This document shows positions 27,384 through 36,957 of a DNA stretch of 64,000 bases, piece by piece. The notes beneath the pieces are model-generated. The model worked only from the letters and a program-made list of their open reading frames with translations, was not told the DNA's origin and did not search any database. Source of the DNA: Candidatus Nanopelagicales bacterium (GTDB taxonomy: Bacteria > Actinomycetota > Actinomycetes > S36-B12 > GCA-2699445); the NCBI GenBank assembly GCA_037045355.1, contig JBAOHO010000008.1:186001-250000 (forward strand), in the 5' to 3' direction. The position numbers were made by a program, and so were the translations under genes. Within the stretch, counting starts at the first letter, position 1, and every line of letters begins with the position of its first letter.

Positions 27384-27521
27384 GTGAGGGGAGAATCGTC
27401 GCGTGTGGCGCAGGCACGCGTTGGGTGTGCTGCGAGAGGCATATTGGATCAGGCGCCGGCTGGGGCCTACGTCGCGGTCTTCGGTCCGGCGGGCAGCGCC
27501 GCGACGGTGACCGTGGAGTAG
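27384..27521 (+). CDS. Possible 45-residue peptide upstream of the exporter (uncertain)
   Basis: GTG at 27384 to TAG at 27519-27521. The last 25 codons (reading LDQAPAGAYVAVFGPAGSAA then TVTVE) have mostly G/C third positions, like a real gene, while the first 18 do not. There is no clear ribosome site. It could be a small cargo for the exporter that follows, or a gene remnant. 27522-27640 shows nothing else. Confidence 0.25.
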   Translation: MRGESSRVAQARVGCAARGILDQAPAGAYVAVFGPAGSAATVTVE

Positions 27522-27640
27522 GCGGTGCTGTCGCTCGTGCCCGGCCCTTGGTGCAGCGGTGGGCTTGTCCCGTGCCAGTTTCTGGGATGCCGTCGACTGT
27601 TGTGCGCGAGGATGGTGTCAGTCAAGTGATGGGATGACGG

Positions 27641-28399
27641 ATGGAGCCTGCGGACACTGGTCGCCGGCAAGCGGTGACAGCGATGGAGTCCCACGAGGAC
27701 ATCGAGCGACTCCTGCCGGTGACCAGTTGGCGATCGTGGATGTTGGCGTTGACAGGACTGATCCTGGTGGCGGCCGCCCTGTTGTACGCGGGCGCGACCA
27801 GCAAAACGATCACCGTGACCGGCACCGGGCGGGCGGCTGATCTTTACGGTGTCCGTCTGGTCACGTCGACAGTTTCGGGGCAGTTCGATGACTTCACTGT
27901 CGATTCTGGCCAGGTCGTCAAGAACGGCCAGGTCATCGGCTACGTGATCACGGGCAATGAGCGCGTGCCGCAGCGGGCGCAGGTCGACGGTCGGGTGCTG
28001 GGCCTGGCGCAACGTCCCGGAGACCCCGTGAGTGTCGGGGACTGGCTGACCACCATCGCCGCCAGCGAATCCGACGGCACGCAGGTCATCGCGACTTTCG
28101 ACGATCAGGACGGCACACAAGTGCAGCCGCAGCAACAGGTCATCGTGACGGTGGTGGCCGCCCTCTCGGAGGGGGTGGGCGGCACAGGGACCGTTGTCAG
28201 TGGGGTCGTCAGAGAAGTAGCCCCCGGCATGGCTGCCCGGGACGTCCGGCTGGGCCTGGCTCTGCCCGAGGAACCGGCAGCAGAACAGACTGTGGCCATC
28301 ATCGCGCTCGACGAACACGTGGACCCAGGGTCCGTCGTCAAGGCCGAAGTCGTCGTCAGCGAGCGCAATCTCCTGCAGCAGGTGCTGGGACGGTCATGA
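27641..28399 (+). CDS. HlyD-type membrane fusion protein of an NHLM-like exporter
   Basis: 252 residues with one N-terminal helix (33-52, SWMLALTGLILVAAALLYAG) followed by a periplasm-type barrel/lipoyl domain (TSTVSGQFDDFTVDSGQVV; GQVIGYV). Short adaptor of the kind found with NHLM peptide-export ABC genes. ATG at 27641 used; ATG 27683 is an alternative. Overlaps the next gene by 4 bp (ATGA), so the three exporter genes form one operon. Confidence 0.78.
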   Translation: MEPADTGRRQAVTAMESHEDIERLLPVTSWRSWMLALTGLILVAAALLYAGATSKTITVTGTGRAADLYGVRLVTSTVSGQFDDFTVDSGQVVKNGQVIGYVITGNERVPQRAQVDGRVLGLAQRPGDPVSVGDWLTTIAASESDGTQVIATFDDQDGTQVQPQQQVIVTVVAALSEGVGGTGTVVSGVVREVAPGMAARDVRLGLALPEEPAAEQTVAIIALDEHVDPGSVVKAEVVVSERNLLQQVLGRS

Positions 28400-30576
28400 C
28401 TCCTGCCCCGACCTTGACCCGGAAAGGACCCCGGTTCCGGAAGCCGGTCTCGACGCCGGAGCGGATGCAGTTGGCACCCACGGAGAGTGGAGCCGCCTGT
28501 CTGGCCATTCTGCTCGCGCACTTCGGCCGTTGGGTGTCTCTGGAGGAGGCACGTGATGCCTGCGGCGTCAGCCGAGACGGCAGCAGCACCCAGTCCGTGG
28601 CCCAGGCGGCGGAGTCATTCGGGCTTCAGACTGAGGTGATACGCGCGGAGCCGCAGGATCTGGCCACGAGGGAAATGCCGGTCGTCCTGCATTGGCGGTT
28701 CAAACAGTTCGTGGTTCTCGAGGGTCGATCCAAGAAGGGCTGGCTGCTCAATGACCCCGCCGTCGGCCACCGGGTCTGCCCGGACGACGAATTCGACGAG
28801 GCCTTCACAGGTACCGTGCTCGCCGCCACCCCCGGACCGCAGTTCGAACCAGGAGGAAGTCCGCCGCGAACCCTGCAGCGGCTCGGCGCGCACCTGACCG
28901 GTTCCCGCGATGGTGTCGCCTTGATGGCACTCGTCGGCGTCATTCTCATTGTTCCGGCGATCCTGGTCCCCGGGTTGGCGCGAGTGTTCGTCGATGCCAT
29001 CACCGGTTCGTCGGCCGCCGGAACGTCGCAGATCCTGGGGGCCTTGGTGTTGGCCGCGATCCTGCAGGCGGTCCTGGTCGGGTTGCAGGGCAGCATCGGT
29101 GTACGTCTGGCCAACAAGGTCTCGGTCCTGCTCAGCGCGGCCATGATGGACCGGCTGCTGCGCATCCCGATGCAGTTCTACGACCTGCGGGGACCCAGCA
29201 CGCTCAACCAGCGCGCCGCCCAGCCGAACATCGTCGCCACGACCGTTTCGTCCTTGTTCTCCACGCTCGTGATAGCGGTGCTGAGCAGCACCACAGCAGC
29301 CGTCGTCCTGCTCTTGGCGTACTGGCCCGCCGGACTGGTCGCTCTGTTCTGCCTGGGCTTCATCATCGTGTTCCGGCGCTCCGCGCGAGGGCACCGAAGG
29401 ACCCTGGCCCAGCGCAGCGTGCGCGGCCAGAACGATGTCGCGGTCATCACGGCGACCGCTCTCGGCCAGATCGAGGTCATCAAGGCCAGTGGTGCCGAGG
29501 ACGCCATCGTGTCGAAATGGGCGCGAGCACACGACCGCATGCTTGCCGCCACGCAGGAACTGGGGGAGAAGACATCGGTTCTCCTGTTCTTGCCCCGTGT
29601 GATCACGACTGTCGCCGGCATCGCCGTCACCTTCACAGCGCTGTACGGCGTCAGTATCGGGGCGCTGTCGCTCGGTGGTCTGGTTGCCGTGCAAACGCTC
29701 AACGGATTGGTCCTCGGGTCGATCCCTTCCGCTGTCACTCAGTTGGAGCAGGCAGAGAACCTCACGGGTCAACTCGATCAGATCGACGACGTCCTCAACA
29801 CCAAGCCCGACCCGCGACTGGTCACATCGTCGGATTGGACGGAGTCGAACTACCCAGCGGTCAACGGTGAGCTGATGCTGCGCCGGGTTTCCTTCGGCTA
29901 CAACCCCAGCGAACCGCCACTCATCGCCGACCTCGACTTACACCTGACTCCTGGCAAACGGATCGCCCTGGTCGGCCCGAGCGGCTGCGGCAAGTCGACG
30001 GTGAGTCGTCTCGTGGTCGGCTGGTACCGGCCCTGGTCGGGGGACGTGCTGATCGACGGGAGACCCCGCGACGAGTGGCCGGAACCCGTGCTGACGAGTT
30101 ACATGGCGATCGTCGAACAGGACCCGTCGATCTTCTCCGGCACCATCAAAGACAACATCTCGATGTGGAACGAGACGATCCCCGAGGCCGATCTCATCAC
30201 CGCAGCCAAGGACGCCTGTCTGCACGACGACATCGTCAAGCGGCCCGGCGCCTACGAGTCGGTGCTCGCGGAGCAAGGAGATGACCTGTCCGGTGGGCAG
30301 CGGCAACGGTTGGAGATCGCCCGGGCTCTCGCCCGCAACCCTTCCCTGATCGTGCTGGACGAGGCCACATCGGCCCTCGACGCCGCCACGGAGGCGTCGG
30401 TGGATGCCGCGATCCGGAGACGGGGAGCAGCGGTGCTCGTCATCGCTCACCGGCTGTCGACCATCCGGGACTGCGACGAGATCATCGTGTTGGACCGGGG
30501 CAAGGTCGTCGAACGCGGAACCCATGAGGAGTTGCTGGCCCTGACCGGCGCCTACGCGGAGTTGGTGCGCGCATGA
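28396..30576 (+). CDS. NHLM-type peptide-export ABC transporter with degenerate C39 peptidase domain
   Basis: 726 residues: C39-like domain (20-145), six-helix transmembrane domain (170-460), ATPase (480-720) with Walker A GPSGCGKST, signature LSGGQRQR, Walker B LIVLDEATS and switch His in IAHRLS. In active family members the peptidase carries a Cys in ECG and a His in NHFVV. Here they read ESG (Ser31) and KQFVV (Gln104), while Gln25 and Asp120 (LLNDP) remain. The leader-cleaving activity is therefore predicted to be lost although the fold is kept, perhaps for cargo binding. Overlaps both neighbours by 4 bp. Confidence 0.88.
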   Translation: MTPAPTLTRKGPRFRKPVSTPERMQLAPTESGAACLAILLAHFGRWVSLEEARDACGVSRDGSSTQSVAQAAESFGLQTEVIRAEPQDLATREMPVVLHWRFKQFVVLEGRSKKGWLLNDPAVGHRVCPDDEFDEAFTGTVLAATPGPQFEPGGSPPRTLQRLGAHLTGSRDGVALMALVGVILIVPAILVPGLARVFVDAITGSSAAGTSQILGALVLAAILQAVLVGLQGSIGVRLANKVSVLLSAAMMDRLLRIPMQFYDLRGPSTLNQRAAQPNIVATTVSSLFSTLVIAVLSSTTAAVVLLLAYWPAGLVALFCLGFIIVFRRSARGHRRTLAQRSVRGQNDVAVITATALGQIEVIKASGAEDAIVSKWARAHDRMLAATQELGEKTSVLLFLPRVITTVAGIAVTFTALYGVSIGALSLGGLVAVQTLNGLVLGSIPSAVTQLEQAENLTGQLDQIDDVLNTKPDPRLVTSSDWTESNYPAVNGELMLRRVSFGYNPSEPPLIADLDLHLTPGKRIALVGPSGCGKSTVSRLVVGWYRPWSGDVLIDGRPRDEWPEPVLTSYMAIVEQDPSIFSGTIKDNISMWNETIPEADLITAAKDACLHDDIVKRPGAYESVLAEQGDDLSGGQRQRLEIARALARNPSLIVLDEATSALDAATEASVDAAIRRRGAAVLVIAHRLSTIRDCDEIIVLDRGKVVERGTHEELLALTGAYAELVRA

Positions 30577-33095
30577 ATCGGCGGCCTACCGCGAACAGCG
30601 TGACGTTGCCCCCCGGCACGTCAGTGCAGGTCCGCAGCGGTGCGGTGCTGGTGTTCGCGGCTCGCACCAGCGATGACGGTCTGGGGCGTTGGGTACCCGT
30701 CACCGAATTGATCGGCCCGGTCACGGTACTCGGCACTGACCTCCCGGGTGCGGTCCTGCTCGCAGCGCCGCAGCCGGGTTGTGAGTTCGAGTTTCTCGAC
30801 GCGGCCGACACCACATCCACGGATGGCATCAGCCTCACTGCCGAGGCGACCGAGGCGTTGGCCGAGGCTGCTGAGGCGCTAGAGCGCAAGACGTCCGCCG
30901 ACCGACTCCAGCGTGATCACGACGTTTGGCTGGTGCGAGACGCCTTGGAGGATCTCGCTGCCGCAGTGCCGGGGTCGGTCGAGACGAGTGCCGCCGACGA
31001 CTCCTCTGCCGACGTAACAGCTATGCGTCGGTTGGCCGGCTACATGGGCTTGCCCATCGATCCTCTCCGGCTGCGGAGCGCGGTGGCGGACTCCCACGTC
31101 AGCGGGCGGGATCGCATCACCGCATTGGCCGCAGCCTGTGATGCCACGGTCCGTCGGCAGCAACTGCCGCCGTCGTGGTGGGAGTCACAAGGCCCTCCAC
31201 TATTGCTCACCGAGAAGGCCTCCGGTGCGCACGTCGTGGCGCATTGGCGCCGTGGTGGTTACGCCATCTGGGATCCCAAGACAGGCGCGGATACCAGGAT
31301 CGATGATGCGCTCGCCGTGGACCTGTCTCCCACCGGGATGCTGCTGCAACCCTTGCTGGATTCCAGCAGGCCGGCCGACCTGCGGGATCTGATCCGCCTG
31401 GGCACCCGCGGGCTCGGGAGTTCGGTCGCCATGCTGTTGTCGGTCACGTCGGTCATGGCGGTACTCAGCGCCGCCACTCCTGTCGTGACCGGCCGGCTGA
31501 CGACAGAGGTGGCGGACGCGGGGGGCACGTCGTTGCTCGCCGTCGGGGCTGCCCTGGTGCTGGTGGTTGTGGCCACGATCCCTCTGGCCGCGGTCCGTGG
31601 GTATGCCCTGCGACGCATCAGGACCCAGGCAGTGGCGACATCATCAGCGGCGGTGTTCGAGCGGCAGCTGCGACTGCACATGCGCTGGCACAAGAACCGT
31701 CGCCAGAACGAGCGCATCGTCGACGCGACCGCCGTGGACACTGCGGCAGGCAACGCTTCCGACGGGACGATCTTCGTGCTCCTCGACACGGTGTCGGTTG
31801 TCGGTGCGCTGCTGGGTGCGTACCTCATGAATCACTGGCTGGCACTGGCCATCGTCGCCATTCTCGCGGTGCGTTCGGTGATCGACATCGCCCTGGTACG
31901 CCGACTCTCCGAAGTGAGTACGCGGGCCGTCGATGCTGACGCTCAGTCACCCGTGCTCGAGATGTTGCGCGGATCCACCCGCCTGCGCGCTTCCGGAGCC
32001 GGGAGCCGCGCCTACGCGCAGTGGGCGCACTTCTGGGCCGCCGTGGTGCGGGTCAAGGTCAGCCAAGGGCGGATCAACACCGCCCAGCAGGTGTCGGCCG
32101 CCCTCTGGCCGGCGCTCAGCCTGGCTCTCATGCTCGGTGTCATCGCCCTCACCATGCAGGACAGCAGCACTGCGCAAATGCTGGGTGTCATCGTCGCCGG
32201 GCAGGTGGCGCTGACAGCAGCCAACTCGTCCTTGTCGTTGGCGATCTCGAATATCGGCGTGCTATTGACGTCCGCAGCAATGCTGCGTCGGTCGGAGTCC
32301 ATCCTGGCTGCGCTTCCGGAGTCCTCCAGTGGTGGCGAGGTCGCACCGTTGCGCGGTGGCGTCGACCTGCGGGATGTCCGCTACCGCTACGATCCCGATT
32401 CGCCGCCCCTCTTCGACGGACTGACGCTGTCGGTCCGTCCGGGCGAACATCTGGCTCTGGTCGGGCCGTCAGGGTCGGGCAAGACCACACTTCTTCGACT
32501 GGTCCTCGGGTTGGACGAACCGGAAGCGGGTCAGGTGTCCTTCGACGGTAAGGGTCTGCCCAGTCTGGACCGCGCCGCCGTCCGCCGTCAGATCGGCGTC
32601 GTCATGCAGTCATCGGCGTTACTGCCCGGCAGTATCCGCGACAATGTCGATCTCGGCCGAGGCCTGACTGCCACGCAAGTCTGGGACGTGCTTGATCGGG
32701 CCGCGGTGGGTGAAGATGTCCGAGCCATGCCGATGGGTATCAACACCGTGGTGGTCGAAGGAGGTAGTGGGATCTCCGGCGGCCAGCGGCAGCGGATCCT
32801 GTTGGCCCGGGCACTGGCCGGCAACCCACGGTTAATCATCTTGGACGAGGCGACGTCGGCATTGGACAACGTCAGTCAGGCGGCGGTGGTGGCGAATCTC
32901 GATCAGATGGACATCACCAGGATCGTCGTCGCGCACCGGTTGTCCACGATCCGCCGTGCAGACCGCATCGCGGTGCTCGACGGAGGCCGGATCGTGCAGG
33001 AAGGCTCCTACGATTCCCTGGTCGCGACTCCAGGTCCGTTCCGCACCTTGGTGGAACGGCAGTCCGTTGATGCGCTGGGAACGCCCGCGGGCTGA
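30573..33095 (+). CDS. Second NHLM-type ABC transporter subunit without peptidase
   Basis: 840 residues. N-terminal soluble region of about 280 residues, in which the segment around 150-250 (MRRLAGYMGLPIDPLRLRSA; DRITALAAACDATVRRQQLP) resembles a degenerate, peptidase-like module. Transmembrane domain about 285-560 and ATPase with GPSGSGKTT, ISGGQRQR, LIILDEATS and VAHRLST. Corresponds to the second ABC protein of NHLM systems; probably forms a heterodimer or works in sequence with the upstream transporter. Confidence 0.85.
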   Translation: MNRRPTANSVTLPPGTSVQVRSGAVLVFAARTSDDGLGRWVPVTELIGPVTVLGTDLPGAVLLAAPQPGCEFEFLDAADTTSTDGISLTAEATEALAEAAEALERKTSADRLQRDHDVWLVRDALEDLAAAVPGSVETSAADDSSADVTAMRRLAGYMGLPIDPLRLRSAVADSHVSGRDRITALAAACDATVRRQQLPPSWWESQGPPLLLTEKASGAHVVAHWRRGGYAIWDPKTGADTRIDDALAVDLSPTGMLLQPLLDSSRPADLRDLIRLGTRGLGSSVAMLLSVTSVMAVLSAATPVVTGRLTTEVADAGGTSLLAVGAALVLVVVATIPLAAVRGYALRRIRTQAVATSSAAVFERQLRLHMRWHKNRRQNERIVDATAVDTAAGNASDGTIFVLLDTVSVVGALLGAYLMNHWLALAIVAILAVRSVIDIALVRRLSEVSTRAVDADAQSPVLEMLRGSTRLRASGAGSRAYAQWAHFWAAVVRVKVSQGRINTAQQVSAALWPALSLALMLGVIALTMQDSSTAQMLGVIVAGQVALTAANSSLSLAISNIGVLLTSAAMLRRSESILAALPESSSGGEVAPLRGGVDLRDVRYRYDPDSPPLFDGLTLSVRPGEHLALVGPSGSGKTTLLRLVLGLDEPEAGQVSFDGKGLPSLDRAAVRRQIGVVMQSSALLPGSIRDNVDLGRGLTATQVWDVLDRAAVGEDVRAMPMGINTVVVEGGSGISGGQRQRILLARALAGNPRLIILDEATSALDNVSQAAVVANLDQMDITRIVVAHRLSTIRRADRIAVLDGGRIVQEGSYDSLVATPGPFRTLVERQSVDALGTPAG

Positions 33096-33114
33096 CGGCC
33101 ATCCTGGAACACGG

Positions 33115-33147
33115 GTGACCCCGCCTCCGGACGGGAGGCGGGGTCAC
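33115..33147. terminator. Bidirectional terminator
   Basis: 14-bp perfect stem GTGACCCCGCCTCC / GGAGGCGGGGTCAC with a GGACG loop between the convergent exporter operon and the secreted-protein gene. Confidence 0.8.
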
Positions 33148-33157
33148 GCGATTGCCG

Positions 33158-33532
33158 TCAACTGGCCTGGTTCTTGATCCGCTTGATCTCGAAGAAGGTG
33201 TTCCGGGCGTTGGTGTCCTTGAACATGATGGAGCGCTTGCCGCGACCGCCCTTCGACACTGTCCAGCCGGGCAGTGTCTCGCCGGTAGCCAGCCAGTTGT
33301 GCAGGTCGATGATCGCGCTGCTGCAGGGAAGTTTGCGGACATAGGTCTTGTAGTAGCCCGCTGGCACCGGGTAGCCGTTGACGGTGTCGCCGATGTGCTC
33401 CACGAGGAAACGGTTGCCCTTGCACAGGGTGCCGCGGTTGCCATCAGCCGCCGAGGCCGCCGTCATGGGTGTCAGTGCGCCTGCCGCGATCACGGCTCCT
33501 GCGCCGACGGCTGCCATCAACTTCTTGTTCAT
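33158..33532 (-). CDS. Small secreted protein
   Basis: 124 residues from ATG 33532, preceded by GGAAGGA. Sec signal peptide (MNKKLMAAVGAGAVIAAGAL, cleavage near ASA-ADG). Mature part about 95 residues, basic, with two cysteines (TLCKGNRF and LPCSSAIID) likely bridged, and a KRSIMFKDTNARNTFFEIKR end. No domain recognised. Convergent to the exporter operon, and its own signal peptide makes it a poor candidate for exporter cargo. Confidence 0.7.
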   Translation of the reverse strand: MNKKLMAAVGAGAVIAAGALTPMTAASAADGNRGTLCKGNRFLVEHIGDTVNGYPVPAGYYKTYVRKLPCSSAIIDLHNWLATGETLPGWTVSKGGRGKRSIMFKDTNARNTFFEIKRIKNQAS

Positions 33533-33742
33533 TCGAATCCTTCCGGGTGGCGGGGTCCATCCCCGCGTGTCGTTCGTTGGACGGGCAGGGGTTCGTTCGC
33601 GTTCCCCATGCTGGCCACGAAATGCTCTCCGACGAATGGGTGTTGATCGCTGAAGTCCACGCCAGCGGGTGCGGGGCCCGGCCACACTGCACTGACGCCC
33701 CCCAGGCCCGAGGCGGCAGGAGCCCGCGGAACAGGAGCCACC

Positions 33743-35173
33743 GTGAGCCACACCCAGCAGGTCCCGGCCCCCCACGTCATCGTGCTCTTCGGGGCGACGG
33801 GTGATCTTGCCGCACGCAAACTGCTGCCGGGGCTGTTCCATCTGCAGGTCAGCGGTCTCATGCCCATCGACTACCGGATCGTGGGGGCCTCACGCCGGGC
33901 GTCGTCGGATGAGTCGTTTCGCGCCCACGCCACCGAAGTGGTCACCGATTTCGGGCGTACTCCCGCCCGCGGCCCGGAGTGGGAGCAGTTCGCTGCACGC
34001 ACCTCCCTGGTACCGTTCTCGACTTCGGACATGACCGAACTCGGCCAGGCCGTCAGCCGCGCCCGTGACGAGCTCGGCCCCGATGTGCGCACCTTGGTCT
34101 ATCTGTCGATCCCCGCGCAGGGCATGCCGGATGTGATCGCAGCCCTTCCCGCGGCTGGTCTTGACGACCCAGCGACCCGCGTGATTCTGGAGAAGCCGTT
34201 CGGTACCGACCTGGACTCGGCGCGACACCTCGATGCGCTGCTGCACACGATCCTGACTGAGGACCAGATCTTCCGGATCGACCACTTCCTGGGCAAGGAG
34301 GACGTGCAGAACATCCTCGCGCTGAGATTCGGCAATAGGTTCTTCGAACCCCTGTGGAACGCCGAGCACGTCGCCCGTGTCGAGATCGATGCTCCGGAGA
34401 CCTTGGGAGTCGAGAACCGGGCCGCGTTCTACGAGGAGACTGGCGCGTTCCGCGACATGGTGGTCACACACTTGTTGCAGGCTTTGGGTTTCGTCGCGAT
34501 GGAACCTCCGGCGGCATTCAGCGCCGACGCGCTGGCGGCTGGTCGCCGAGCTGTCTTCGATGCCCTCGCTCCCGTCGATCCGAGTCGCGTGGTCCGCGGG
34601 CAGTACGCGGGGTACCGGGAGCACGCCCAGGTTGCTGATGACTCCGACACGGAGACATTCGTGGCGCTTGAGGTGCGTATAGACAACCCCCGCTGGGCGG
34701 GGGTGCCGATCCTGTTGCGCACCGGCAAGCACTTGTCGCAGTCCCGTAACGTGATCACGCTGACCTTGCGGCCCCCGGACTATGGGATCTTCTCCGCGCA
34801 GGCGAGCCTGCCGCCGAACCAACTGTCCTTCGAGGTCGGCCGTCGGGGAGGGCTGCGAGTCAGGTTCCGGGCCAAGAGGCCCGGACCCACCATGGAACTC
34901 GCATCGGCGGAGTTCGACTTGCCTTACGTGCAGCAATACAACGCGACCGCGGGACTCGAGGCCTACGAGCGCCTGTTGCACGATGCGATGCTCGGGGACC
35001 ACACGCTGTTCAATACTTCCGGTGGGATCGAACGGCTGTGGGAGGTCGGTGCCCCGCTGCTGGCGGATCCGCCCCCCGTGGTCCCTTACGAGTCGGGGTC
35101 ATGGGGCCCGGCAGAGGCAGATGCCTTGGCCGCCCCTGATGGATGGGCCTTGCCTGATGGTCATGATGATTGA
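33743..35173 (+). CDS. zwf: Glucose-6-phosphate 1-dehydrogenase
   Basis: 476 residues, normal length. NADP site VLFGATGDLAARKLLPG, substrate lysine in EKPFGTDL, catalytic RIDHFLGKE. First step of the oxidative pentose phosphate pathway, making NADPH and 6-phosphogluconolactone. GTG start at 33743 with AGGAGCC before it. It stands alone here, without opcA, tal/tkt or pgl, unlike the usual actinomycete cluster, so it may be a second copy. Confidence 0.95.
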   Translation: MSHTQQVPAPHVIVLFGATGDLAARKLLPGLFHLQVSGLMPIDYRIVGASRRASSDESFRAHATEVVTDFGRTPARGPEWEQFAARTSLVPFSTSDMTELGQAVSRARDELGPDVRTLVYLSIPAQGMPDVIAALPAAGLDDPATRVILEKPFGTDLDSARHLDALLHTILTEDQIFRIDHFLGKEDVQNILALRFGNRFFEPLWNAEHVARVEIDAPETLGVENRAAFYEETGAFRDMVVTHLLQALGFVAMEPPAAFSADALAAGRRAVFDALAPVDPSRVVRGQYAGYREHAQVADDSDTETFVALEVRIDNPRWAGVPILLRTGKHLSQSRNVITLTLRPPDYGIFSAQASLPPNQLSFEVGRRGGLRVRFRAKRPGPTMELASAEFDLPYVQQYNATAGLEAYERLLHDAMLGDHTLFNTSGGIERLWEVGAPLLADPPPVVPYESGSWGPAEADALAAPDGWALPDGHDD

Positions 35174-35179
35174 CGAGGA

Positions 35180-35950
35180 TCAGGTCACCGGAGCCGGCCG
35201 CGGCCCACGCGTGAGCGGCCACAGCACGATTGTGAAGAGGATGGAGGCGGCCACGAGGGGTGCTGACACGTCCCACCTCAGCAGAGCGGCTCCGATCACT
35301 GCTCCGACCATGTACAGCAGGATGGACCCCAGGCGCCTCTGCCATTGAGTCGAAACACCGCGCGCGAGGCGTGACTCCGACACCAGCCCAGCCAGCGTCA
35401 AGGTCAGCACGTTGGTCGCGACATCCGAGACTCCGTGTCGACGCATCAAGGCGTTGTGAATCCCCATTGCGAAGGCCAGTAGTCCGACGATCACCAACCG
35501 AGCCGGCGGGGGAATCATGTCCTCGTCGATGATGCCGTCGGTCAGGAACAGGCTCTCGGACTGGTCGCCGGGAATCCCAGCCGAGACGATGACCGCTGTG
35601 ACCGTGGCGGCGACGATGAACACCCACTCGACGCGGTAGCCGACTACCCGTGCCGCGTGTGGATGGCGCCCGTTGGTGGCGATTCCGGCTGCCAGAGCGC
35701 CCATCATGAACGGAGCGATCGCACCCACGTATGCAACGAGTCGCTCGGATGACAGTTCCCCTGCACCCAGGAACACCGAGAGCAGTAGCAGGTTGCCCGT
35801 CATGCGCTCTGCGAAGACGCCACCCAGCGCCAACAGACAGGTGGCGTCGACGATCCCGCAGATGACACCGAGGCTCATCACACCCGTCATGTAGGAGCGG
35901 GTCGCAGCGGTGGCCCGCGAAGGTTCTGGAGCCGATGGGGGAGCATTCAC
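35180..35950 (-). CDS. DUF1275 (YoaK) family membrane protein
   Basis: 256 residues with six to seven helices. Family features: GIVDATCLLALGGVFAERMTGNL near residue 33 and AFAMGIHNALMRRHGVSDVATN (two parts) near 160. Unknown transport-related role. Convergent with zwf, ending 6 bp apart. Confidence 0.85.
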   Translation of the reverse strand: MNAPPSAPEPSRATAATRSYMTGVMSLGVICGIVDATCLLALGGVFAERMTGNLLLLSVFLGAGELSSERLVAYVGAIAPFMMGALAAGIATNGRHPHAARVVGYRVEWVFIVAATVTAVIVSAGIPGDQSESLFLTDGIIDEDMIPPPARLVIVGLLAFAMGIHNALMRRHGVSDVATNVLTLTLAGLVSESRLARGVSTQWQRRLGSILLYMVGAVIGAALLRWDVSAPLVAASILFTIVLWPLTRGPRPAPVT

Positions 35951-36126
35951 GTCTCAGGCCTGGGGTGGATGTTGGCCGGCGCCGGGGTGACGGGTTCCGC
36001 CACTCCTTGCCGCGTGTCCCGGCGAACCGACCGTGCCGTGCCGCCTCCTGCGAGACAGTTCTCGATTCCCATTATGGCGGTGGGAACACTCGGCGGATGG
36101 ACACGTCTCGGGTGTAGCGTTCCGCC

Positions 36127-36492
36127 ATGACCAGCAACGCGGACACTCCCATCGCCGAAGCCATCCCCTGCACCACAGCATTCGAGGTTCCGGGCCATGA
36201 CATCGTCCAACACCTTGGTCTCACCTGGGGCGTTTTGGTCCGCTCCGTGGGGTTCGCCAAAGGCTTCACGGGCGGCTTCAAGGCCATGCGTGCAGGAGAG
36301 GTGCCGCAGTACACCGACGTCGTGGACCAAGCTCGCCGTGATGCGCTCGAGAGGCTCATCCAGCACGCCCAGAGTCTGGGCGCCAACGCGGTGATCGGAG
36401 TGCGTTTTGACTCCTCGGACGTGGGCGCCGATTCCGGACTGTCGGAGATCCTGGCCTACGGAACGGCTGTGGTCATTCAGCCCAAGGCTTGA
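36127..36492 (+). CDS. YbjQ/UPF0145 family protein
   Basis: 121 residues. Pattern ARRDALERLIQHAQSLGANAVIGVRFD is diagnostic of this pentamer-forming family, sometimes called heavy-metal-binding; function unresolved. No ribosome site precedes the ATG, and TAGCGT ends 6 bases before it, so the mRNA may be leaderless. Confidence 0.88.
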   Translation: MTSNADTPIAEAIPCTTAFEVPGHDIVQHLGLTWGVLVRSVGFAKGFTGGFKAMRAGEVPQYTDVVDQARRDALERLIQHAQSLGANAVIGVRFDSSDVGADSGLSEILAYGTAVVIQPKA

Positions 36493-36860
36493 TTCGGCAC
36501 GTGAGGTTCGGTAGTTGAGGAACGCGCTCGCCGCTGTTGCCGGTCACGTTCACCCAGGTGGAGTTGTTCAAGTCCGACATGTCCACGACTTGCCGCATCC
36601 ACCTGGTCGGCTGCCGCCTGCAGTGAGGCGGTGACGGTCTGATTGCGGTCTTCCTTCTGGGCAGTGGCGACGTCGTCCCACCAAACGTTGTTCGGCTCCC
36701 TCCACAGAACGCGGATGACCTCCCAGATTCGGTCTCCCGCATTGAATGACACCGCCTTCCCCGCTCCGAGCTCATCGGTGAACACGCGCTGTACCAGCTG
36801 CGAGTGGAACGCATTGAAGTACATGGCCGCCGCGGACGTGGAGGGCGCGGCGGGTCTCAA
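36477..36860 (-). pseudogene. Penicillin-acylase family remnant
   Basis: One frame (about 36830-36600) encodes FNAFHSQLVQRVFTDEL, then REPNNVWWDDVATAQKEDR, like the beta chain of penicillin/acyl-homoserine-lactone acylases. A second frame (about 36598-36500) gives RQVVDMSDLNNSTWVNVTGN, their conserved C-terminal segment. About 70 residues that normally separate these parts are missing and the frame changes at the junction. The catalytic N-terminal Ser region is absent. A dead fragment, its end touching the YbjQ gene. Confidence 0.65.
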
Positions 36861-36957
36861 TCAAGAGGGGGAGCGGCGCCCTGGTGAGGTTCTTGGTCGC
36901 GCCACCCCCCATGAAGCGACTGTCAAGTGAGGGCTCTCGCTTGTCGAAGAGAAGAGG

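Noticed and set aside
33158..33532. Cargo of the NHLM-like exporter
   Set aside because: It has its own Sec signal peptide, is on the opposite strand and is separated by a terminator.
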